From assembly GCA_964578975.1 (NCBI GenBank), contig CAZOFA010000062.1:1-14295 (forward strand): a DNA stretch of 14,295 bases. The letters are read 5' to 3'. The DNA comes from CAYRUP01 sp964578975. GTDB lineage: Bacteria; Pseudomonadota; Gammaproteobacteria; DSM-16500. Shown here piece after piece: positions 6,358 through 12,995 of the stretch. The translations under genes were made by a program, and so were the position numbers. The notes beneath the pieces were generated by a model. It made no database searches. It worked only from the letters and a program-made list of their open reading frames with translations, and had not been told where the DNA came from. How positions within the stretch are numbered: position 1 is the first letter of the stretch; each line of letters begins with the position of its first letter.

Positions 6358-6397
6358 TTGCTCAAATATTAATCATCCTCTATACTGGTAAATATAT
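6358..6397 (+). promoter_or_regulatory. promoter and upstream element B of novel family member 3
   Basis: TTGCTC (6358-6363) is followed after 17 bases by TATACT (6381-6386), a reasonable sigma-70-type pair. The same segment contains TTAATCAT and the 12-mer TGGTAAATATAT (6386-6397) shared with the region upstream of member 1. The AATATTAA within it is the reverse complement of the PmrA half-site core TTAATATT; this is suggestive only. Confidence 0.5.
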
Positions 6398-6424
6398 GAC
6401 CATTAATCAGGGGGTGTTTTATTT

Positions 6425-7075
6425 ATGCAAAATCAAAAAACAATACCCGATCTCTCATCAGAAATTATGGAAGTCATTCAGCAATTATGTGCTTTTGAGC
6501 CAAACAAAGCAGAAGAAAAAAAATTTTTTGCATTAAAAGTTAATCAGCTTAATGCTGTGGTGTTTGACCAAGACATGACAAATATAGAAAAAAAATCAGC
6601 TTTGATAGGTGGGTTGGAAGAGCTCCAACAAGAACTTGCTGTCAAAATGGGACTCAAAGTAATTGGTCAATGTAAAGAATATTTACCGCAAACTAGGTTA
6701 GAACAAGCGAGAAAAAAAATTGATGAACTCGTTGATTCTACAAAACCTCCGAGATCGATCATTGAGGGAATCAATCAAGTGGTGAAAGAGGTGAGTAAAT
6801 TAGCTTATCTCATTCGTGTGCAACAGCAGATGAATCAATTTCAAAATTATATCACTAAAGAAGAGCGCAAAAAACTAAAACAAGAACTGACTCAAATTGC
6901 CAACTCACAAACGTTTGTCACAGATGAGATTGATAAGATAATATCGGATGCAAAAAATAGGAAAAAATTGAATCGTTACTCTTTCATGGAAACAGATAGC
7001 AAAATCAAGCCATCCGTTGCCGGTGTTATTGGAGCGACGTCTCTTCGCTTGACGACGTCTCCAAAGAAAAAATAG
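6425..7075 (+). CDS. novel family member 3, helical protein, 216 aa
   Basis: Unrecognised; related to members 1 and 2. The N-terminal motif VIQQLCAFEP is at residues 17-26. Two helical-hairpin repeats follow at about 76-128 (centred on RLEQARKKIDEL) and about 132-178 (centred on TKEERKKLKQEL). The C-terminal motif is IKPSVAGVIGATS (194-206), and the protein ends in a basic tail TTSPKKK. No signal peptide or transmembrane segment is seen. The ribosome binding site CAGGGGG lies about 10 bases before the ATG, and the gene has its own promoter. The 3' end overlaps the opposite-strand QueD-like gene tail-to-tail by 50 bases. A candidate secreted effector-like protein by context; the biochemical role is unknown. 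Confidence 0.8.
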   Translation: MQNQKTIPDLSSEIMEVIQQLCAFEPNKAEEKKFFALKVNQLNAVVFDQDMTNIEKKSALIGGLEELQQELAVKMGLKVIGQCKEYLPQTRLEQARKKIDELVDSTKPPRSIIEGINQVVKEVSKLAYLIRVQQQMNQFQNYITKEERKKLKQELTQIANSQTFVTDEIDKIISDAKNRKKLNRYSFMETDSKIKPSVAGVIGATSLRLTTSPKKK

Positions 7076-7562
7076 GCGCATGCCAAATAGACGCACCCGA
7101 TTCCCCGCGACCATTAAAAACATGCACAATCATTTCTTGAATGTGATGGTGTTGTAATTCAGTTGGATTGCGCGTCAATTGTTGCAAAAACCAGTGCGAC
7201 AATTCTTCTAACGTCACGTTACACATCGGCAACATAACGGTATCTTGTTTTAAAAAAGAAAAATTTTGTTGATTGAAATGAATGATCCATTTATCTGTTG
7301 TTTCTTCAATACGTAAATAATTGGAATGACTTGGTAACAAAAAACGATAATCCAACGATTGGCAAAGTGCCAATAAACGTTGTTTATACAAACGGCAATC
7401 AAACGCCATGCCATTATCAATGATCTGTGTTTTGAACGTGACGCCAACTTGATAATCGTGGCCATGCATGCCTTCGCGTTCGGTCGCAGAAAGTAACATA
7501 AAGTGCCCGGCTGAGAACTTTAACTCTTCTTTATGTAATTCAACAATCGCAATACGCGCCAC
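7026..7562 (-). CDS. 6-pyruvoyl-tetrahydropterin synthase/QueD-like protein, 178 aa
   Basis: Member of the PTPS/6-carboxytetrahydropterin synthase superfamily. The three zinc-ligand histidines are present: H20 in SAGHF, and H33 and H35 in HGHDY. The following NGMAFD (about 50-55) fits the family's GM..DF segment. Residues expected for catalysis look changed: the Cys before HGH is absent (TEREGMHGH), the usual LDH reads LDY (residues 70-72), and the late Glu is replaced in VFNGRGESGAS. It is therefore probably a divergent pterin-binding or specialised clade, not canonical QueD. A GTG at 7562 with AGAGG seven bases upstream is preferred to the TTG at 7568, which is too close to that site. The last 15 or so residues are encoded antisense to the end of member 3 and look like a recent extension. 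Confidence 0.8.
   Translation of the reverse strand: MARIAIVELHKEELKFSAGHFMLLSATEREGMHGHDYQVGVTFKTQIIDNGMAFDCRLYKQRLLALCQSLDYRFLLPSHSNYLRIEETTDKWIIHFNQQNFSFLKQDTVMLPMCNVTLEELSHWFLQQLTRNPTELQHHHIQEMIVHVFNGRGESGASIWHAPIFSLETSSSEETSLQ
7034..7106 (+). repeat. duplicated 3'-end segment, copy 2
   Basis: Partner of 6207-6270. It spans the last codons of member 3 and, past its stop, the 3' coding end of the minus-strand QueD-like gene. It contains a local repeat of CGACGTCTC that accounts for the length difference from copy 1 and inserts TTSP into the protein tail. Confidence 0.65.
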
Positions 7563-7589
7563 AGGCAATACCTCTAAAATGAGCGCGTG

Positions 7590-7619
7590 ATTATACCTGA
7601 TAAAAAATTATCAAAGCAA
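7590..7619 (-). promoter_or_regulatory. promoter of the QueD-like gene
   Basis: On the minus strand, TTGCTT (7614-7619), 18 bases, then a perfect TATAAT (7590-7595). The spacer contains the symmetric element GATAA-AAAA-TTATC (7599-7612), which could be a regulator site. Confidence 0.55.
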
Positions 7620-7685
7620 ATACCATGTTACTCTGAGCAAGCTCAAATCTTAACCAAGAGCCCATTTTTTTAGTACTATTTCAGA

Positions 7686-7712
7686 TTGCCTTAAGCTTTG
7701 TTTCAGCATAAT
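7686..7712 (+). promoter_or_regulatory. candidate promoter of the large coiled-coil gene
   Basis: TTGCCT (7686-7691), 15 bases, then CATAAT (7707-7712). The spacing is short, so confidence is low. A start of transcription near 7720 would favour the ATG at 7749 over the TTG at 7698 as translation start. Confidence 0.35.
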
Positions 7713-7748
7713 AATAGAAAAAACAGAGAACTAAACGATTGGAGTGGT

Positions 7749-9308
7749 ATGCAAACAGATAGACGACTAATGTATCTTAAAGATTTCATTGAGTATTTTG
7801 TCCGAATACTACAGGTAAATGCGGATGAAGCGGTTCATGACGAAATCAATAAGCTCGTTCGTGAGTTGCGATCGATTAGCGATGTGCACGCTCAGGATGA
7901 GAGAGCACAGCAGTTAACACCTGAGGAAGTAGCAACAAAGCTAAATAATCTTGTCCCAATTATTCAACAGCTCATTCAACTCAATGCAATTGTGCCAGAA
8001 GGAAATTTTTCATTAAATGATATCTGTGAGGGTATTTCAAATCCAGCGACGGAAGCAGGGCGATTGGTTCAAGGTGTTAAAGATGAACTTTGTCACTTTG
8101 ATCCATATGATTTGGTTTACCCCCTAAGAAACATCATTATCGTCACAATAGGCTCTTATTATCAAAATCGTATCGTTGATCAATCGTCAGCTAAATTTAA
8201 AGAAATACTTACTACACAGAATGTTGATAGTGCTTTAATTATTTATGAAGATTTTTTAAAAATTAATGATTCGTTAAGGAAAAAAGGATATTCCGATAAT
8301 GTTGCTATATTAATTTCTCAAGTTGCGGATGTATTGGCAGAAAGTATTTCTCAAGATATTTTTCATTATTATCAATTGAGAATGTTTGCTTGGCATTTAG
8401 AGCAGAAATTAATTGAGCTTGACGGTAAAATTCAAGAATTAAATAAGCAATGTGAAAAGTTGGAACGTGTTCTAAATAGCTTATGTCGTTCACGAGATAA
8501 AATAATAGAAGCTATATTTTTCGAAAAAGATAAGGAAAAATCGGATCTCTTAGAAAATCAGTTTATATCGGTCAGTCAAACCATTGTAATATTAGAAGCA
8601 CAATTAGGTTTGCTGATGAGCCCAGGAAAAGAATTAAAAAAACAGAGCGATCGATATCTTGGAATGAAATTATATTTAGAGAACTCAATACTCGGTGCCG
8701 CAAAAGAAAAAATTATAGAAAATGCCTCAAACAAACACACGCCTGAAGATAAATTAATGGGAAATCTTGTGAGACGGATTCCTCTTGAACTCATTCCACA
8801 GCATGTTGATCAGCTGATTCCTGAGCCCGAAAAAGCTCTGTTCAATAAAAAATTTTATTATTATCAAGTAAGAAATGCCTATGAAATTCATCGGCATCAA
8901 ATGAAATTAAAATTACCGGACGCGGTGGATGAAAATACAGCGCATGCAGTGTCAAATAATATTTTTGAACAATTTATTAAGAATATAAAAAATCTAATTG
9001 AAAGCACCCCACTGTTGGCAGAAGGAAATGTAAAAATAGGTTGGAAGAAAATAAATAATAAAAAATATCCGACTGATTTAGCCAAGATATATCAACATTG
9101 TTTAATTGCTGAAAAAGATAAAAATTGGGAGCAGCATTTTCATGCGATGGCGTTGATCGGATCAAAGGCAAGTCTTGATAAACCGTTTACTTTTTTTGGT
9201 TTAATGAAACTCAGCCACGCAGAGGCTGCGCGTCAACGATTTTATGAAAATTTTAAGAAAGCGATTAGCCAACAACAAAACATGCTACAAAGAATCAAGT
9301 CAAAGTAA
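7749..9308 (+). CDS. large helical/coiled-coil protein of unknown function, 519 aa
   Basis: No known domain recognised. The protein is almost entirely helical and charged, without signal peptide or membrane segment. A likely coiled coil covers about residues 215-258 (Leu/Glu/Lys heptads around ELDGKIQELNKQCEKLERVL). Residues 110-119 (VKDELCHFDP) resemble the N-terminal 'LC.(L/F)EP' motif of the three small genes upstream, followed by a similar helical stretch. This suggests distant kinship, but the PSIASPIGG motif is absent. The frame is open to a TTG at 7698, but the ATG at 7749 has GGAG four bases upstream and is preferred. It overlaps the convergent methyltransferase gene by nine bases. 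Its context with the small family suggests an effector-like role, which is inference. Confidence 0.75.
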   Translation: MQTDRRLMYLKDFIEYFVRILQVNADEAVHDEINKLVRELRSISDVHAQDERAQQLTPEEVATKLNNLVPIIQQLIQLNAIVPEGNFSLNDICEGISNPATEAGRLVQGVKDELCHFDPYDLVYPLRNIIIVTIGSYYQNRIVDQSSAKFKEILTTQNVDSALIIYEDFLKINDSLRKKGYSDNVAILISQVADVLAESISQDIFHYYQLRMFAWHLEQKLIELDGKIQELNKQCEKLERVLNSLCRSRDKIIEAIFFEKDKEKSDLLENQFISVSQTIVILEAQLGLLMSPGKELKKQSDRYLGMKLYLENSILGAAKEKIIENASNKHTPEDKLMGNLVRRIPLELIPQHVDQLIPEPEKALFNKKFYYYQVRNAYEIHRHQMKLKLPDAVDENTAHAVSNNIFEQFIKNIKNLIESTPLLAEGNVKIGWKKINNKKYPTDLAKIYQHCLIAEKDKNWEQHFHAMALIGSKASLDKPFTFFGLMKLSHAEAARQRFYENFKKAISQQQNMLQRIKSK

Positions 9309-10442
9309 ATCGCGTCGTCGATCTAGTAAAGAAAATCCACGCAAGGGAATATCAAGATTTTTAGTCAAGCCCATCACTTTGACAATGTCGCCCATTTCGC
9401 TCGGCAACGTTAACAATTTAATTGTTTGACTCTGTTTATACTTTTCAATTTCATCCGTTGGCGCGGCATTTTCCAGCAAGCCTAACGACAACAAAAATGC
9501 AGCTTGCGTGGTAAATCCGGCAACTGTCAAACCGGCTTCACTGGCGGCGTCCGCAAGATGGGTAAAATCCACATGAGAAGAAATATCCTGCAATCCCACT
9601 AAAATCAGCGGATCATCGTGATGATGATGTTGATAAAAACAAGTGAGTGTGCCACGACGACGTTCCGGATGATAATATTCTTGTCGTCCATAACCATAAT
9701 CCAACAAAAGAATGAGACCACGCTCGATGAGAGACGCGAGGTTGTTAATCCACTGAGGCTGGATGAGACTGGCTTCAGATTGATAATCTGTCGGTACGGT
9801 TAACGTTTGCAAATAGTTTTGTAATTCGAGAGCAGGCGCTTGCAGAGTCCACACAAAGCGATTATTTTCCCAGGCGACACAGCATTCTTGAAGACCTTCG
9901 TCAGAATTTGTAAAACGATGCACAGGCATCGCATCTAACACTTCATTCGCAAAAATCATGCCACGGATTTTTTTTTCAGGAAATTGTTCCAGCCACACGA
10001 CACGTGATAATAAATGTGGACACATCGTTTCAAGCAGTTGTTGTTGACGCGCACGCAAATCGGCGCTGACTTCTAAAATAAAATAATTTTTAGGAAGTTT
10101 TTTACTTTTTTCTAATTCAAGTAATAAATCTTTCGCGAAAACACCTGAGCCTGCGCCAAATTCCAATATGTCAATTTCACCCAGTGCATCCATCACTTCG
10201 ATCGCTTGTCGTGCAATGCAGTGCGCAAATAACGCTGAAATTTCAGGCGCGGTGACAAAATCACCCGCGGCTCCTAACTTATCTTTGCGCGAGCTATAAT
10301 ACCCAAATTCAGGCGCATACAGCGCACACTCCATAAAGCGTGCAAAGGTAATATACCCACCGGCTTGCTGAATTTCTTCTTGAATCAAGCGGCTGAGTTC
10401 TGGATGTGATTGAGGCAAACTTGTCATATAATCAGCCATCAT
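9300..10442 (-). CDS. MidA-family class I SAM-dependent methyltransferase, 380 aa
   Basis: COG1565/DUF185 (Methyltransf_28) protein, related to mitochondrial MidA/NDUFAF7, which methylates an arginine of a complex I subunit; the bacterial substrate is not established. The family block GYYSSRKDKLGAAGDFVTAP is near the N-terminus. The SAM-binding motif I is ILEFGAGSG. FANEVLDAMPVHRF and LLLDYGYGRQEYYHPER follow in family order. Length is normal. A TTG at 10478 and ATGs at 10463, 10442, 10439 and 10427 are in frame. I chose the ATG at 10442, because the longer forms overlap the divergent reductase start and none has a strong ribosome binding site. It converges on and overlaps the coiled-coil gene by nine bases. 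Confidence 0.9.
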   Translation of the reverse strand: MMADYMTSLPQSHPELSRLIQEEIQQAGGYITFARFMECALYAPEFGYYSSRKDKLGAAGDFVTAPEISALFAHCIARQAIEVMDALGEIDILEFGAGSGVFAKDLLLELEKSKKLPKNYFILEVSADLRARQQQLLETMCPHLLSRVVWLEQFPEKKIRGMIFANEVLDAMPVHRFTNSDEGLQECCVAWENNRFVWTLQAPALELQNYLQTLTVPTDYQSEASLIQPQWINNLASLIERGLILLLDYGYGRQEYYHPERRRGTLTCFYQHHHHDDPLILVGLQDISSHVDFTHLADAASEAGLTVAGFTTQAAFLLSLGLLENAAPTDEIEKYKQSQTIKLLTLPSEMGDIVKVMGLTKNLDIPLRGFSLLDRRRDLL

Positions 10443-10461
10443 TAAATTGTGCGAGTATACC

Positions 10462-11208
10462 ATGTCAAACAGGGTCAAAGTGGCTTTAATTACGGGTGCG
10501 GCGCGACGTATTGGTGCAAGTATTGCGACAACATTGCATCAAGCGGGCATGCAGGTTGTATTGCATTATCATCATTCAGAAGTTCAGGCAAAAGCATTAT
10601 GTGATGCGCTCAATCATCAACGTGCGCAGTCAGCCAGTCTCTTAAAAGCAGATTTATCGGATATGACCCAGTTAGATCATGTGATTAAACAAGCTGTTGA
10701 AGCATGGGGGCAGCTCGATGTGTTAATTAATAATGCGTCACAATTTTTTAAAACACATCTAGGGCAGGTGACAGAGAAAAATTGGCATGAATTAATGGAT
10801 AGCAATCTCAAAGCGCCATTTTTCTTATCTCAGGCGGCTGCAGCTTATTTACAAAAAACCAAAGGTTGTATCGTGAATATTACCGATGTGCACGGTGTGC
10901 GACCGATGCGTGATTATGGTGTGTATTGTATTTCTAAAGCCGGGCTGCTCATGGCAACGCAAGTATTAGCGAAAGAATTGGGCCCCGATATTCGCGTCAA
11001 TGCCGTCTCCCCAGGCGCCATCTTGTGGCCCGAAGGTGAAAATACATTAGATGAAAAAGATAAAACACAAATTATTAATCGCGTTGCATTAGCACGTCCC
11101 GGATCGCCCGACGATATCGCAAAAGCGGTTTTGTTTTTAGTGCAAAACGCAGATTACATCACCGGTGAAGTAATAAATGTCGATGGTGGTCGATCATTAT
11201 TGATTTAG
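10462..11208 (+). CDS. folM: FolM-like pteridine reductase (short-chain dehydrogenase), 248 aa
   Basis: NADPH-dependent short-chain dehydrogenase/reductase likely reducing dihydropterins (dihydromonapterin, dihydrobiopterin or dihydrofolate). The cofactor motif is TGAARRIG near the N-terminus, with the RR typical of pteridine reductases. NNAS follows, then NITDVHGVRP with Asp in the catalytic Ser position, the YGVYCISKAG (YxxxK) active site, and VSPGAILWPEGE, which is characteristic of bacterial pteridine reductases. The C-terminus ends ITGEVINVDGG as in SDRs. The frame is open to a TTG at 10447, but the ATG at 10462 begins the conserved MSNRVKVALITG. The gene is divergent from the MidA-like gene, with starts only about 20 bases apart. 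The symbol is assigned by similarity, not proven orthology. Confidence 0.9.
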   Translation: MSNRVKVALITGAARRIGASIATTLHQAGMQVVLHYHHSEVQAKALCDALNHQRAQSASLLKADLSDMTQLDHVIKQAVEAWGQLDVLINNASQFFKTHLGQVTEKNWHELMDSNLKAPFFLSQAAAAYLQKTKGCIVNITDVHGVRPMRDYGVYCISKAGLLMATQVLAKELGPDIRVNAVSPGAILWPEGENTLDEKDKTQIINRVALARPGSPDDIAKAVLFLVQNADYITGEVINVDGGRSLLI

Positions 11209-11252
11209 TCACTTCATGCGAAGATAATGCCTTGTAAGTAACGAGGTACCCA

Positions 11253-12992
11253 ATGAATTTCTTACGCAATCCATTCATGACTGCCTACAAAGGGCGACTG
11301 TATCCTAATTTTTGGGATATCGTTGCGTTGTTGTTTGCATTAGGCGTGATTGCATTTTTAGCGTGGGATGCGAAACAAATGGTCGTGCCGTATCATTTGG
11401 GCGAAGTGATGCCTATTTCGCTTGATCCGCGTTATTTACCCGGCTATGCATTGCGCACCGTATTACGCATGTTAATCGCGTTATTTTTTTCGTTACTGTT
11501 TACATTTATTTTTGGCACGTGGGCGGCGAAGAGTAAACGTGCGGGACGCATTATTATTCCCATCATTGATATTTGCCAATCGATTCCGATTCTCGGATTT
11601 TTATCCGTCGCGATTGTGGGATTTATTTCATTATTTCCGAATAGCATGCTCGGGCCTGAATGTGCGGCGATTTTAGCAATTTTTACTTCACAAGCATGGA
11701 ATATGGCGCTGGGATTTTATCAAACGGTGCGTTCGGTGCCGATGGAATTGCGTGAAGCGGCGAATATGTTTCATCTCTCCGCGTGGCAACGTTTTTGGCG
11801 TATCGATGTGCCGTTTTCCATGCCAGGATTATTGTGGAATATGATGATGTCGATGTCAGCGGGTTGGTTTTTCGTCGTGGCAACAGAAGCGGTTTCAGTG
11901 TCAAATCAACAAATTTTATTACCCGGCATTGGTTCTTATATTGCAATTGCGATTGAGGGCACCAACATTCGCGCCATTAGTTATGCCATCATCACCATGT
12001 TGATTGTGATTTTACTTTACGATCAACTATTATTTCGCCCCTTGGTGGCGTGGGCTGAAAAATTCAAAGCCGAGCAAGTGGCAACAGAACGCGAAGCGCA
12101 TTCATGGGTGATTGATCTTTTGCACCGCACACGTTTATTACGTTTTTTCGGACGAAAACTGAGTGTGTTATTTAATAATATGGTGAATTTTTCTTGGTTC
12201 TTATCCAAACCCTATCAAAAATATAATGCGTACTCTGTTCGCCGTGAGCGTTTTTTCAATAATGCATGGAATGCCTTATTAACCACATTGCTATTAGGAA
12301 CGGTAATTTATTCTGTTTATTTTATTGCGCATCATATTCCGCTGACGTCGATCGGACACATTTTTTTTCTCGGATTAATTACAACGCTCAGAGTATTCGT
12401 ATTAATTGTGGTTTGCTCGCTGATTTGGGTGCCGGTGGGTGTATGGATCGGATTGCGACCGGGTGTCGCACATGTCATCCAACCGATCGTACAATTTCTT
12501 GCAGCATTCCCAGTGAATTTATTGTATCCGTTAGTCGTCATTTTAATTTTAAAATTTCATTTGAATGTAGAAATTTGGGTGACGCCGCTCATGATTTTAG
12601 GTGTGCAATGGTATGTGTTGTTTAATGTGATTGCGGGTGCATCCGTGTTACCCAAAGAATTATTACAAGTCACCGATAATTTAGGCGCGACGGGTTGGTT
12701 ACGTTGGCGTAAACTGATTTTGCCGGGCATTTTTCCCTATTACATGACCGGTGCGATTACGGCGATTGGTGGCGCTTGGAATGCGAGTATTGCCGCCGAA
12801 GTGATTAGTTGGGGAAATACCAAATTAGTGGCAACCGGTTTAGGCGCGTTCATCACTGAGAGCACTAATCGCGGCGATTTTCTGCATATGGCGCTCGGTA
12901 TTGGTATGATGTGCATTATTGTTTTAGTGTTAAATCGTCTCATTTGGCGACCGTTGTACGTGCTCGCTGAGACGCGTTATCAGATAGGATAG
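11253..12992 (+). CDS. ABC transporter permease, fused double BPD_transp_1, 579 aa
   Basis: Inner-membrane permease of the nitrate/sulfonate/taurine-like importer class, with two permease domains fused in one chain (COG4986-like). The first domain (about 65-265) has its EAA coupling loop at MELREAANMFHLSAWQRF (164-181). The second (about 370-575) has ELLQVTDNLGATGWLRWRK (469-487). Each domain has about five to six membrane segments, and a charged linker of about 60 residues joins them (about 268-335). The ATG at 11253 has a GAGG ribosome binding site. The ATPase gene starts four bases after the stop, so they form one operon. A partner solute-binding protein is not in the window. The substrate is probably a small anion by family, which is weak evidence. 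Confidence 0.92.
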   Translation: MNFLRNPFMTAYKGRLYPNFWDIVALLFALGVIAFLAWDAKQMVVPYHLGEVMPISLDPRYLPGYALRTVLRMLIALFFSLLFTFIFGTWAAKSKRAGRIIIPIIDICQSIPILGFLSVAIVGFISLFPNSMLGPECAAILAIFTSQAWNMALGFYQTVRSVPMELREAANMFHLSAWQRFWRIDVPFSMPGLLWNMMMSMSAGWFFVVATEAVSVSNQQILLPGIGSYIAIAIEGTNIRAISYAIITMLIVILLYDQLLFRPLVAWAEKFKAEQVATEREAHSWVIDLLHRTRLLRFFGRKLSVLFNNMVNFSWFLSKPYQKYNAYSVRRERFFNNAWNALLTTLLLGTVIYSVYFIAHHIPLTSIGHIFFLGLITTLRVFVLIVVCSLIWVPVGVWIGLRPGVAHVIQPIVQFLAAFPVNLLYPLVVILILKFHLNVEIWVTPLMILGVQWYVLFNVIAGASVLPKELLQVTDNLGATGWLRWRKLILPGIFPYYMTGAITAIGGAWNASIAAEVISWGNTKLVATGLGAFITESTNRGDFLHMALGIGMMCIIVLVLNRLIWRPLYVLAETRYQIG

Positions 12993-12995
12993 GAA

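Noticed and set aside
12266..12625. 119-codon plus-strand frame inside the permease gene
   Set aside because: It is a frame-shifted shadow of the strongly supported permease, with composition unlike a real protein.
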